A DNA stretch of 25,042 bases from Streptosporangiaceae bacterium (lineage in GTDB: Bacteria > Actinomycetota > Actinomycetes > Streptosporangiales > Streptosporangiaceae). Positions 7,114-15,366 of this stretch are shown here, piece after piece. The DNA is taken from contig JASHOI010000198.1 of the NCBI GenBank assembly GCA_030041195.1, forward strand, positions 1 through 25,042, read 5' to 3'. The notes beneath the pieces were generated by a model, which worked only from the letters and a program-made list of their open reading frames with translations, did no database searches and was not told the origin of the DNA. How positions within the stretch are numbered: position 1 is the first letter of the stretch; each line of letters begins with the position of its first letter. The translations under genes were made by a program, and so were the position numbers.

Positions 7114-9158
7114 GCCAGGATGCGGTGCGCGCCGAGGTCCCGGCACCGGTTTCGGCGGCCAGGGCTGCGGGCTGGCTGCGCGGCTCGCGGGCCGGGCTGT
7201 TCGTGGTCGCGGTGCTGGTCGGCGCTGGGTCGGGGCTGGGCGCGGTGGCGTTTCGCTACCTGATCTACTTCTTCACCTGGCTCGCCACGGGACACAGTCA
7301 GTTCGGCCAGGACGGCTGGGTCGGCAGCTCGCATCTGCCGTGGCTCGGGCTCGGGTTCTTCGTGGTGATCCCGGTCGTCGGCGGGCTGATCTACGGGCCG
7401 CTGATCTACCGGTACGCACGCGAGGCGCGCGGGCACGGGGTGCCAGAGGTGATGATCGCGGTGGCCGACAACGGCGGCCGGATACGCCCACAGGTCAGCG
7501 TCGTCAAGGCCCTGGCATCGGCGCTGTGCATCGGAGCGGGAGGCTCGGTCGGCCGGGAGGGGCCGATCGTGCAGATCGGATCGGCGCTGGCGTCGAGCTT
7601 CGGCCAGTGGGTTCGGATGCCGGAGAACCGGATGCGCATCCTGGTGGCCTGCGGCGCGGCGGGCGGCATCTCGGCCACGTTCAACGCGCCGATCACCGGC
7701 GTTTTCTTCGGCGTGGAGATCATCTTGCGGGAGTTCTCGGTCGACGCGCTATTTACGGTGATGCTGTCGGCCATGCTGGCCGACGCGGTGGCGATCCCGT
7801 TCCTCGGCGACAGGCCGTTCCTGCATGGCTTCCCGCCCGGGATCAGCCTGGTGCGCCCGGGCGACTACCTGCTGGTCGCGCTGCTGGCGGTCGTCGCCGG
7901 CCTGATCGGCCTGCTGTTCAAGGCGGTCCTCTACAAGATGGAAGACCTGTGGGACGTGGCGTGGAAGAACCGGCCGGAATGGGCCCGCCCCGCCGTGGGA
8001 GGGATCGCGCTCGGGCTGGTGCTGCTGGCGCTGCCACAGATGTACGGCGTCGGCTACCCGGTCATGTACAAGGCCGTCGCCGGCAGCTATGTGCTGTGGT
8101 TCCTGCTGGTGCTGGCCGCCGGGAAGATCCTGGCGTGCAGCACAACGCTGGGCATCGGCGGCTCGGGCGGGGTGTTCGCGCCGTCGCTGTTCATCGGCGT
8201 CACCTCCGGCATGGCGTTCGGCGAGATCGCCAATCACGCGTTCGGCCCTGCGGCCGGCCAGCCAGCCCTGTACGCGGTCGTGGCCATGGGCGCGGTGTTC
8301 ACCTCGGCCGCGCGGGCGCCGCTGACGTCGGTGGCCAGCGTGGTCGAAATGACCGGCGACTATACCCTTACCCTGCCGGTGATGCTCGCCGTCGCGATCG
8401 CCACCGCCCTCTCGCGGGCGCTGAGCTACGGCACGATCTACACGGCCAAGCTGCTGCGCCGCGGCAAGGACATCGACCGCGCCGCACCCTGGCGCGCGTT
8501 CAGCGACCTGAAAGCCGCCGACGCGATGCAGAGGTTCCGGGCGGCGCTCACGGTGGCCGGCGGGCCGGATCATGACGGTGGCACGCCGGGCACCGACGGC
8601 GGGCGGGCGGCGGCCAGCCCGGCGTTGCCGGGCCGGGTCACCTACCGCCGCGACCCGCAGGCCGTGTACGCCGGCGAGTCGCTGATGCAGACGCTGCGCC
8701 AGCTCCAGGTCTACGGGCGCGACGGGCTTCCGGTACTGTCGCCCGACGGCCAGCAGGTGGAGGGATGGATCACCAACGCCAGTGTGCTCGACGCCGTCGC
8801 CGGCCAGATCGGGAGTTCCCCGGGGCGCACCGCCGCACCGGCCTTCCGCGGGGCCAGCTCCGGGACAGGTTCCGCGGAACCACCCACTCCGTTGCCCGGC
8901 TACCAGGTCCTCGAGGTCAGCATCGGTCCGGACTCTCCCGCGGTGGGGCAGGAACTCGGCGCCGTCGCCTGGCCGCCCGGCTGGATCCCCGTTTCCGCCC
9001 TGCATGAGCGCACCCTGCAAGAAGCTGACCCCGGCCTCACCCTGGCCCCAGGCGACCGGGTGAACCTGCTCGCCCCCGCGCCGGAACGGCCGCCGTCTGC
9101 TCGGTCAGGCGAACAACGACGCCGGACCGGCGGCCACGACGCCGGACGCCCCGGGTAG
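7110..9158 (+). CDS. CLC-family chloride channel/transporter with C-terminal CBS-like and TrkA-C domains
   Basis: The product is 682 residues from ATG 7110, inside the MarR stop (ATGA). The membrane domain (about 25-470) carries the three anion-selectivity motifs: GHGVPE (108-113), GREGP with gating Glu150 (148-152), and GIGGSGGVFAPSL. After it comes a region resembling one CBS unit (RRDPQAVYAGESLMQTLRQL, then GLPVLSPDGQQVEGWI), a Ser/Gly/Pro linker, and a TrkA-C-like domain (GYQVLEVSIGPDSPAVGQEL, then ALHERTLQEADPGLTLAPGD). CLC proteins pass chloride, nitrate or similar anions, some in exchange for protons. In the APITGVFFGVEII block one Glu stands where ClC-ec1 has Glu-Glu, so proton coupling is uncertain. 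It is cotranscribed with the MarR gene. Confidence 0.93.
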   Translation: MSQDAVRAEVPAPVSAARAAGWLRGSRAGLFVVAVLVGAGSGLGAVAFRYLIYFFTWLATGHSQFGQDGWVGSSHLPWLGLGFFVVIPVVGGLIYGPLIYRYAREARGHGVPEVMIAVADNGGRIRPQVSVVKALASALCIGAGGSVGREGPIVQIGSALASSFGQWVRMPENRMRILVACGAAGGISATFNAPITGVFFGVEIILREFSVDALFTVMLSAMLADAVAIPFLGDRPFLHGFPPGISLVRPGDYLLVALLAVVAGLIGLLFKAVLYKMEDLWDVAWKNRPEWARPAVGGIALGLVLLALPQMYGVGYPVMYKAVAGSYVLWFLLVLAAGKILACSTTLGIGGSGGVFAPSLFIGVTSGMAFGEIANHAFGPAAGQPALYAVVAMGAVFTSAARAPLTSVASVVEMTGDYTLTLPVMLAVAIATALSRALSYGTIYTAKLLRRGKDIDRAAPWRAFSDLKAADAMQRFRAALTVAGGPDHDGGTPGTDGGRAAASPALPGRVTYRRDPQAVYAGESLMQTLRQLQVYGRDGLPVLSPDGQQVEGWITNASVLDAVAGQIGSSPGRTAAPAFRGASSGTGSAEPPTPLPGYQVLEVSIGPDSPAVGQELGAVAWPPGWIPVSALHERTLQEADPGLTLAPGDRVNLLAPAPERPPSARSGEQRRRTGGHDAGRPG

Positions 9159-9159
9159 C

Positions 9160-9195
9160 TTGACAAAGCGTCAATATTTGTTAACACTATCGATC
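9160..9195 (+). promoter_or_regulatory. Predicted promoter of a leaderless ArsR-like gene
   Basis: TTGACA (9160-9165) is followed after 19 nt by CACTAT (9185-9190) and then, 5 nt on, by GTG 9196. This geometry would place the transcript start at or next to the start codon. The dyad TTGAC-AAAGC-GTCAA (9160-9174) overlaps the -35 element and may be an operator. Confidence 0.5.
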
Positions 9196-9696
9196 GTGGA
9201 GGAGGACGTCGTTGCTGTCGCCAAGCCGGAGCAGTTCAAGGCGCTGGGCCACCCCATGCGCCACCGGCTGCTGTTCGCGCTCGGCCAGGGCGAGGCGACA
9301 ATAAGCCAGCTCGCCGCGACGCTGGGCAGCAACAAGGGGAACGTGGCGCATCATCTCAAGGTGCTCACCGATGCCGGACTGGTCGAACTCGCCGGAACGC
9401 GCCACGTGCGCGGCGGCACCGAGCAGTACTACCGGCGCGCGGGCCGTGGCCTGCAATTCGACGAGAGCGGCCTCACCGAGGTCGCGCTCAGCGCGGTTGC
9501 CGCGGAGATCGCGGCCGCGGAGGCCGAACCCTTCCTGATGCTGCGCACGCTCAGGCTGACTACCCGGCACGCCGAGCAGATCACCGAGGCGCTCCGGGGC
9601 CTCGCCGAGGAGCCCGAAGACGCCGGCGACCAGCCCCGGTACGGCTTGCTGCTCGGTCTGTACAAGGCGGGACAGGTCCCCCCGCCCAGCACGTGA
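9196..9696 (+). CDS. ArsR/HTH_20-type winged-helix regulator
   Basis: The product is 166 residues if GTG 9196 is the start. A TTG at 9160 is in frame but coincides with a good -35 hexamer, and no other start codon lies nearby. An ArsR-like domain occupies the first half: EQFKALGHPMRHRLLFALGQ, then ATISQLAATLGSNKGNVAHHL and KVLTDAGLVELAGTRHVRGG with the wing TEQYYRR. No Cys pair or His cluster suggests metal sensing. The C-terminal half is Ala/Glu-rich helical, perhaps for dimerisation. Such small-molecule regulators often sit next to the gene they control; here the candidates are itself or the convergent dehydrogenase cluster. Confidence 0.88.
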   Translation: MEEDVVAVAKPEQFKALGHPMRHRLLFALGQGEATISQLAATLGSNKGNVAHHLKVLTDAGLVELAGTRHVRGGTEQYYRRAGRGLQFDESGLTEVALSAVAAEIAAAEAEPFLMLRTLRLTTRHAEQITEALRGLAEEPEDAGDQPRYGLLLGLYKAGQVPPPST

Positions 9697-9715
9697 CCAG
9701 CGCATCCTGCCAGGC

Positions 9716-9727
9716 GGCTCTAGAGCC
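9716..9727. repeat. 12-bp perfect palindrome at convergent gene ends
   Basis: GGCTCTAGAGCC overlaps the stop codon of the minus-strand dehydrogenase and lies 20 nt after the ArsR-like stop. It may be a small terminator element or chance. Confidence 0.4.
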
Positions 9728-10628
9728 GGTCTTGCTGCGCCAGCGTCACCCGGCATCCCCCGATGATCTCGTAGGCGACGGCCAGCGAATCGGCTCCCAC
9801 GGGCTCCAGGCGGGGACCGAAGAACGCGTCAAACGCGCCGGAAAGCGTGTCGACCGTCCAGCCGTCCGCGCGGCGGAGGAACGGCCCGTTGCGCGGATGG
9901 GTCATGAGCCCAACGCTCAGCAGGTCCCGTCTGCCGCCGAACCGGATGACCTGCCCGGTGACCGCGTCCGACCGGTCGCTGAGCAGATAGCTCACCAGCG
10001 GCGCCATCTGCTCGGCCGACGGCTCGCCGCTGCCCGCCGGCTCCGACCGCCGCCGGGTGCCGGTGCCGCCTGCCTGCGGCGCGATCGCGTTCACCCGGAC
10101 CCCGCTGCCGTGCAGGTCGATGGCCCAGGAGTAGGTCAGCGACGCCACCGCGCCCTTGGTCGCGGCGTAGCTGGCGGACGTGGGGATGCCGCGCTGAGCG
10201 CGCGATGACGCGTTGACGATCGAGCCGTGGCCCTGTTCGCGCATGACCTTCATCGCCGCGATGCCGCAGAACATCGTGCCCAGCAGGTTGACCTCGACGG
10301 CCGCACGGACGTCGCCGGGTGCTTCTTCCCACGCCGCGCCCTCGGGACGGAGCCCGGCGTTGTTGACCAGCCCGTCCAGGCGCCCGTGCCGGCCGACGCA
10401 CTCGGCGATCAGCGCGGTGGCGGATTCGTGCTCGCAGACGGAGTGGTCGCTCCATGACGCTTCGCCGCCCTTCTCGGTGATCTGCGCGGCGGCGGCACGC
10501 GCGGCGCCGGAGTCCACGTCGTTGACCACGACGGCGGCTCCCTCGGCCGCCGCGTGCAGCGCGTACGCCAGGCCCAGCCCGCGGCCCGCCCCGGTGATCA
10601 CGATCGCCTTGCCGTGCAGCGCGGGCAC
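9720..10628 (-). CDS. Short-chain dehydrogenase/reductase (SDR)
   Basis: The product is 302 residues from GTG 10628, with AGGAGGAG upstream. The classical SDR fold is complete: TGAGRGLG (12-19) cofactor loop, Asp37 after the second strand (favours NAD), NNAG (89-92), Asn114, and the catalytic set Ser141/142, Tyr154, Lys158 (YAATK). After residue 225 there is a C-terminal extension (GGRRDLLSVGLMTHPRN and on) longer than in minimal SDRs of about 250 residues. It oxidises or reduces a hydroxyl/keto group; the substrate is unknown. It follows the dienelactone hydrolase gene on the same strand, separated by a strong GC hairpin, and may finish the catabolic route served by the ABC importer (inference). 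Confidence 0.92.
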   Translation of the reverse strand: MPALHGKAIVITGAGRGLGLAYALHAAAEGAAVVVNDVDSGAARAAAAQITEKGGEASWSDHSVCEHESATALIAECVGRHGRLDGLVNNAGLRPEGAAWEEAPGDVRAAVEVNLLGTMFCGIAAMKVMREQGHGSIVNASSRAQRGIPTSASYAATKGAVASLTYSWAIDLHGSGVRVNAIAPQAGGTGTRRRSEPAGSGEPSAEQMAPLVSYLLSDRSDAVTGQVIRFGGRRDLLSVGLMTHPRNGPFLRRADGWTVDTLSGAFDAFFGPRLEPVGADSLAVAYEIIGGCRVTLAQQDRL

Positions 10629-10667
10629 CTGCTCCTCCTGGTGGGTTGTCCAGCCGGTGGGACATGC

Positions 10668-10697
10668 GGCCGTGGCCGGCCAAGGCCGGCCACGGCC
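10668..10697. terminator. Perfect 14-bp GC-rich hairpin between hydrolase and SDR genes
   Basis: GGCCGTGGCCGGCC (10668-10681) and its exact complement (10684-10697) flank AA. On the transcribed minus strand it lies 10 nt after the hydrolase stop and about 40 nt before the SDR start. With no U-tract it may be a partial terminator or an mRNA-stabilising element that sets SDR expression below that of the upstream genes. Confidence 0.6.
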
Positions 10698-10706
10698 TAA
10701 AGACCC

Positions 10707-11453
10707 TTACCCGGCCCGCGCCGTGGCCACGCTGTCGGCGAACCCGAGCATCCGCTCCCATGTCTGCTGGCAGGCCTCGGCCCACTCGGCGTAGTGCTCG
10801 TCGAAGTACGCGTGCGGGGCGCCGTCGTACACGTGCATGTCGAACGGCTTGCCGCGTTCCTCCAGGTGCCGGGCCAGCGCCTCGAACGCGTGCACGGGGC
10901 TGACCGTGTCCGCGCCGGCCACGAGGATCTGGATCGGCGCGTTCAGCCGGTCCACCACGCCGTATGCCATCGCCGGCAGCCCGTAGAGCCCGATCGCGCC
11001 GGCGAGCCCCAGGTCCGAGGCGGCGAGCCGCCAGGAGTGCCCGCCGCCCATGCAGAAGCCGACCGACAGCGTGGGGGCGTCCTGGGCCGCCCTCAGGCGG
11101 TCGGCCACGGCACGCGCGTCGGCCAGCACGTGATCGGGCTGCAGGTACATGCCGTGCTCGCCCCAGCGGAATCCCTCGCCACGGTCACCGGTCCCGGCGG
11201 TGCGGCCGAAGTAGTCGAACGCGACGGTGTGAAAGCCCGCCGCGGCGAAGGCCTCGGTCAGCCGGAAGTAGAACGGGTGCAGGCCCCGCCGGTCCGGCAG
11301 CAGGATGAGGTTCCCGCGCCGGACCGTCTCGGGTACCGCCTCGTACGCCGCGAACACGTTGCCGTCGGCAGCCCGCAGTTCCAGATGCCCGTGCCGGGCG
11401 ACCGGCCCCGGGTCTGGCGGCTGCGGCGGCAAAGCGTCGTCACTGTGGCACAT
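10707..11453 (-). CDS. Dienelactone hydrolase-family alpha/beta hydrolase
   Basis: The product is 248 residues from ATG 11453, with a weak AGGAAAGG site. The alpha/beta-hydrolase triad of the dienelactone hydrolase family is present: nucleophile Cys134 in SVGFCMGGGHS, Asp182 in VAGADTVSP and His214 in GAPHAYFDEH. A Glu-bearing stretch LRAADGNVFAAYEAVP lies near the N-terminus. Family members hydrolyse dienelactones in chlorocatechol degradation, but many act on other esters or lactones. It lies 27 nt after the ABC binding protein gene and is probably in the same operon, suggesting that the imported substrate is, or becomes, an ester or lactone (inference). Confidence 0.9.
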   Translation of the reverse strand: MCHSDDALPPQPPDPGPVARHGHLELRAADGNVFAAYEAVPETVRRGNLILLPDRRGLHPFYFRLTEAFAAAGFHTVAFDYFGRTAGTGDRGEGFRWGEHGMYLQPDHVLADARAVADRLRAAQDAPTLSVGFCMGGGHSWRLAASDLGLAGAIGLYGLPAMAYGVVDRLNAPIQILVAGADTVSPVHAFEALARHLEERGKPFDMHVYDGAPHAYFDEHYAEWAEACQQTWERMLGFADSVATARAG

Positions 11454-11480
11454 GTTCCTGCCTTTCCTGTCCCGTCTTCC

Positions 11481-12644
11481 TCAGCCGGCCCAGAGCTTCT
11501 CGAACATCTGCTGGTAGGTCGTGTCGCCGTACCAGGCGCCGCTCTGGAAGGCACCCGTGGTCAGGGACACCGAGCCGATGTTGGACGAGTCGAACACGCG
11601 GACCGGAACCCACTCGTTGTCGATCGGCGGCATCTTCAGCATCATCCGCATGAGCTGGTCCAGCCCGGCCCAGCCGACGAACGCGGGGTTGTTGCCGGCG
11701 TCCGCGTACTGCCAGCTGCCGTCCTTGATCCGCTGCAGGTCCGGCAGCAGGGCGGTCGCCGAAGAGATCTTGACGTGCTTGCCCACCGGGGACTGCTGCA
11801 GGGCGCTGATCGTGGCGCCCACGTCCTCGTCGAACTCGGGGAACGCGTAGTCGATGCCCGGGTGCTGCACGAGCGCGGTGTCAACCGCCGCTGGCAGCAG
11901 GTTGAGCTGCTCGGCCGTCGTCTTGACGATCGTCACCTTGCAGCCCGGGCAGTGCTTGGTGAACTGCGGAATCCCGCCCTGGAGGATGAACGACGAGGTG
12001 ACCGGGTCCTCGGTGTTCTCGATCGCCAGGATGTCCGCCTTGCCATTGGAGTTCGCGATGATCCAGTCGGCGGCGAGCTCCGATTGCAGGTAGGAGTTGT
12101 TGCCCAGGTAGGCGAACGTGTCGTTGCCGCCACCCTGCGCATGGTCGGCGTCCACCAGCGGTATGTGGTGCGCGGCGAGGTTGTTGACCGCCGGCTGTAC
12201 GTACCCCGGGGTGTAACCGTCGGCGATGACCCCGGCGGCCCCCGAGCTGACCGCCTGGTTCATGCAGGTGGTAATCGTGGACGGGTTCAGGTTGCCGTCG
12301 CACACGTGCATGTCCACGCCCGCTGCCTTCGCGGCCTGCTCCGCGCCAGCGGTGACCGCGGCGAAGTACGGGATGTCGATGCCCAGCGGAATGAACCACA
12401 CCGCCTTGCCCTTCAGCGACGCCTCGTCCTTGAGCGGCGGCCCGGGCGGGGTCACCGCGGCCGGCACGGCCCCGTACTTGGCCAGCTCAGCCTTGGCGTA
12501 CGCCACGCCAGCGGCCGCGGCGCTGGTCGAGCTCGAGCCGCTCGGGGTGGTTGAAGAGGAGCTGCTCCCGCACGCCGCCGCCAGCGCGGCGACCGTGGCC
12601 AGGCACAGCGTGACCATCAGCGGTCTTGTCCTACATGATTTCAT
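11481..12644 (-). CDS. ABC importer substrate-binding lipoprotein (sugar-type)
   Basis: The product is 387 residues from ATG 12644, with GAGGAG upstream. The N-terminus is a lipoprotein signal (MKSCRTRPLMVTLCLATVAA) with lipobox LAAAC, lipidated Cys25 and a Ser/Thr-rich tether. The mature part resembles the Peripla_BP_4/LacI-like sugar-binding fold: KAVWFIPLGIDIPYFAAVTA, then AGVDMHVCDGNLNPSTITTC, GAAGVIADGY and PLVDADHAQGGG. Family members bind ribose, galactose, xylose, inositol, autoinducer-2 or other small polar solutes outside the membrane. Cys pairs (CDGN...TTCM and KHCPGCK) could form disulphides. Neighbouring permease and double ATPase complete the importer. Confidence 0.92.
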   Translation of the reverse strand: MKSCRTRPLMVTLCLATVAALAAACGSSSSSTTPSGSSSTSAAAAGVAYAKAELAKYGAVPAAVTPPGPPLKDEASLKGKAVWFIPLGIDIPYFAAVTAGAEQAAKAAGVDMHVCDGNLNPSTITTCMNQAVSSGAAGVIADGYTPGYVQPAVNNLAAHHIPLVDADHAQGGGNDTFAYLGNNSYLQSELAADWIIANSNGKADILAIENTEDPVTSSFILQGGIPQFTKHCPGCKVTIVKTTAEQLNLLPAAVDTALVQHPGIDYAFPEFDEDVGATISALQQSPVGKHVKISSATALLPDLQRIKDGSWQYADAGNNPAFVGWAGLDQLMRMMLKMPPIDNEWVPVRVFDSSNIGSVSLTTGAFQSGAWYGDTTYQQMFEKLWAG

Positions 12645-12667
12645 CTTTGCACTCCTCGCGTTGTAAG

Positions 12668-12679
12668 ACCATGAATGGT
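12668..12679. promoter_or_regulatory. Dyad in the AT-rich leader before the binding-protein gene
   Basis: ACCAT-GA-ATGGT is a perfect short dyad within the 96-bp gap between permease and binding protein. The gap is markedly AT-rich and also contains a related ATGAATAGTGGT (12693-12704). It could be an internal promoter/operator that lets the binding protein be made in excess, or an RNA-processing site. Confidence 0.35.
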
Positions 12680-12740
12680 TTTGTGGGCTAAAGGCAAAAA
12701 TTATGAATAGTGGTATTGGCGTGCTGATGGATTACGTCTG

Positions 12741-13841
12741 TCACCCGCTGCGGCGGAGGACGGTGGAAACCGCGACGGCGATGATCAGCGCGGCCCCGAA
12801 GAACACGTCGCTGATCCAGCCCGTGTATCCGAGCAACTCGAGCCCGATAATCCCGGTTTCGAGGAAATAGATGGCGAGGAACGCGCCGATGGAGTTGAAC
12901 CGTCCCGGAATGATCATCGCCGAGCCGAGGAAGGCGGCGGCGAAGGCCGGGAGCAGATACTCCGACGATGTGGTGGGGTCGAATCCGCCGAGCCCGGCCA
13001 CGAGGATCACCCCGCCCGCTCCGCAGATGAAGCCGGAGAAGACGTAGGCGCCCAGCCTGATGCGGTTGACCCGCACCCCCGCCAGCCGGGCGACCTCCCG
13101 GTTAGCGCCCACGAAGATCATGTGACGGCCGAGCCGGGTCGCGGTCATGACGTAGGCCATGACCAGCATCAGCGCGGCCCCGTAGTAAAAGGCCACGGGC
13201 AGGCTCAGAAAATCCGCGTTGGCGAAGGATGCGAAGCCGTTGGGCAGCCCCGTCACCGTCGACAGCTGGGTCTGCTGCAGTTCCAGGCCCAGCAGCAGCG
13301 TGGCCATGCCGAGCGTGACCACGATCGGGTTGATCCGGACCTTGACGATGAGCAGGCCGTTCACCAGGCCGGACAGCGTTGTGGCGATCATGGCGACGAT
13401 GACCGCGAGGACGAGGTTCCAGTGATCCTTGACCACCAGGACCGGGACCAGCGTGGCCGACAGGCCGAGGATGGCCGCGATCGACAGGTCGAACTCGCCC
13501 ACGGCCAGAACGCACACCAGCGCCGCCGCCAGGAACACCAGTGGTTCCTGGCCGGCGAAGATCGCCTGGAAAGTGCCGGAGGTAAGGAAGAGCCCGGGCG
13601 CCGCGGCCGTGAACGCTATGGCCATCAGCAGCCAGACACCAAGGACGCCGTACCGTTCCACGGTATTGACCAGAACGGGGTTGGACAGCACGGACGGGCC
13701 GCGCCGTCGTCCAGTGGCGGCGGCTGGACCGTTACGGCCTGGTTCGCCGGGGGATGTCTGGGTGGCTCCGTCACCATCCGCTCCGGCGAGTGCCGGGACG
13801 GATTCGGCACCCAGCGTGCCGCCGGTGCCTCCCTCAGCCAT
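12741..13841 (-). CDS. ABC importer permease (RbsC/BPD_transp_2 type)
   Basis: The product is 366 residues from ATG 13841, which overlaps the end of the ATPase gene by 8 bp. After a hydrophilic Gly/Ala/Pro-rich N-terminus of about 60 residues there are 8 to 10 hydrophobic segments typical of RbsC/XylH-like permeases. The family block with GEFDLSIAAILGLSATLVPV (the usual GGIDLSVGS position) and the coupling-loop region TRLGRHMIFVGANREVARLA followed by GVRVNRIRLGAYVFSGFICG are clear. It would form the membrane channel of the importer as a homodimer. The substrate cannot be told from sequence. Confidence 0.93.
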   Translation of the reverse strand: MAEGGTGGTLGAESVPALAGADGDGATQTSPGEPGRNGPAAATGRRRGPSVLSNPVLVNTVERYGVLGVWLLMAIAFTAAAPGLFLTSGTFQAIFAGQEPLVFLAAALVCVLAVGEFDLSIAAILGLSATLVPVLVVKDHWNLVLAVIVAMIATTLSGLVNGLLIVKVRINPIVVTLGMATLLLGLELQQTQLSTVTGLPNGFASFANADFLSLPVAFYYGAALMLVMAYVMTATRLGRHMIFVGANREVARLAGVRVNRIRLGAYVFSGFICGAGGVILVAGLGGFDPTTSSEYLLPAFAAAFLGSAMIIPGRFNSIGAFLAIYFLETGIIGLELLGYTGWISDVFFGAALIIAVAVSTVLRRSG

Positions 13842-15366
13842 GGCTCACCATCCGATCGGCACGGGCTGACAAGGCGGCGGAAAGAATCGACTCGGCCGCG
13901 AGCTCGCCGGTCAGCTCGCTGACGACCCGGCCGTCCGCCATCACGAGCACCCGATCGCAGACCTGGGCCAGGTCGTCGGCCTCGATCGAGCACACCAGGA
14001 CCGCGCTGCCGCGCTGGGCGACCCTGCGGATCGCGGTGAGGATGTCGCGCCGCGCACCCACGTCCACGCCCTGGGTCGGCTCGTGCATGACCAGCACCGC
14101 CGGCTGCCGCAGCAGCCACTTCGCCAGCAGCACCTTCTGCTGGTTGCCGCCGCTGAGCCGGCCCGCCGTCATCTCCGGGCGCCGCGGGACGATTCCCAGC
14201 TCATCGGCCATGCTCTCGAACGCGGACAGCTGCCATTTGCGGGACAGCCAGAACGCGCTGTGCTCGGCCAGTACGGGAAGGCTCAGGTTCTCGAGCACGC
14301 TCACGGACAGCGCCAGGCCCTCGCTGGCCCGGTCGCCGGGGACGAGCGCCACCCCCGCGGCGACGAACTCGCCGAGCGAGTCCGCTCCCGCCCGCAGCGT
14401 CCGGCCGGCCACGGTCACCTCGCCGCTGGCCGCGCTCGCCGCCCCGGCGAGGACGTAAGGCAGTTCCTCATAGCCGGACTCGGTCGCGCCGATGGCCCCG
14501 ACCACCTCGCCCGCCTGGATGCTCAGGCTGCAGTCGCGAAGGTAGCGGCCGGACAGCGAGCGCACCTCGAGCGCGGCGGTGCCGGCCTGGGTGGGAATCA
14601 GCGGCTGCAGCGGGGCGTGCTCGCTGTCCCGGCCCAGCAGCAGCCGGGTCAGCTCCTGCGCCGAAGTGTCCGCGGTGACAACCCCGGCGGCGGCCACCCG
14701 GCCGTCGCGCAGCACGGTGACCCGGTCGGTGAGCTCCATGATCTCCTTGAGCCGGTGGCTCACCACGACCACCGACGCACCCTCCGCCGACAGGTCACGG
14801 ACCATCTCGTAGAACCGGGGCAGGGTCTCCCGCGGCAGCGCGCGGGTCGCCTCGTCGATCACGATGCAGCCCTGGCCGGGCCGATGGCTCTGCAGCGCCC
14901 GGACCAGCGCGACCACCGCCCGGTCGGGCGCGGCCAGCGCCGCCACCGGCGTGTCCGGGTTGATACTGGAATGCAGCCGGTCCAGCGTCTCCCGCACCAG
15001 CCGTCGTTCGCGATCCCAGTCGACGCGCTTGCTCCACCGCCGCTGGCTGAACAGCCCGACCCGGGCGTTTTCCACAACGCTCAGCGAGTCCACCAGGCCG
15101 AGATCCTGGTGAACGAACGACACTCCGCATACGTGTAGCTGGCGGGGGTCCACCGGCCAGGGGATCACCTCGCCGTCCACCCGGAACTCAGCGGCATCGG
15201 GCGTGTGGAATCCGGAGAGCAGCTTGATGAGCGTGGTCTTGCCCGAGCCGTTCTGGCCAATCAGGCCGTGCACTTCGCCGGGCGCGACGTTCAGCGACAC
15301 CGCGTCCAGGACCTTCACGCGGCCGAATGACTTCGACACGTCGCGCAGGTCCAGGCGGGCCGTCAT
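13834..15366 (-). CDS. Double-domain sugar-type ABC ATPase (RbsA/MglA-like)
   Basis: The product is 510 residues from ATG 15366; a TTG at 15384 is in frame, and neither start has a clear ribosome site. Domain 1 (about 1-245) has Walker A GQNGSGKTT (38-46), Walker B IVIDEATRALP and an H-loop His in VVVSHRLKEI, but its signature is degenerate (AALAAPDRAVVALVRAL where LSxxQ is expected). Domain 2 has the intact signature LSGGNQQKV, but Walker A is degenerate (GATESGYEELP, no Lys) and Walker B has His for Asp (VLVMHEPTQGVDVG). One composite ATP site therefore looks competent and the other dead, a stronger asymmetry than is usual in RbsA. It is the first gene of the importer cluster. Confidence 0.93.
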   Translation of the reverse strand: MTARLDLRDVSKSFGRVKVLDAVSLNVAPGEVHGLIGQNGSGKTTLIKLLSGFHTPDAAEFRVDGEVIPWPVDPRQLHVCGVSFVHQDLGLVDSLSVVENARVGLFSQRRWSKRVDWDRERRLVRETLDRLHSSINPDTPVAALAAPDRAVVALVRALQSHRPGQGCIVIDEATRALPRETLPRFYEMVRDLSAEGASVVVVSHRLKEIMELTDRVTVLRDGRVAAAGVVTADTSAQELTRLLLGRDSEHAPLQPLIPTQAGTAALEVRSLSGRYLRDCSLSIQAGEVVGAIGATESGYEELPYVLAGAASAASGEVTVAGRTLRAGADSLGEFVAAGVALVPGDRASEGLALSVSVLENLSLPVLAEHSAFWLSRKWQLSAFESMADELGIVPRRPEMTAGRLSGGNQQKVLLAKWLLRQPAVLVMHEPTQGVDVGARRDILTAIRRVAQRGSAVLVCSIEADDLAQVCDRVLVMADGRVVSELTGELAAESILSAALSARADRMVSHG

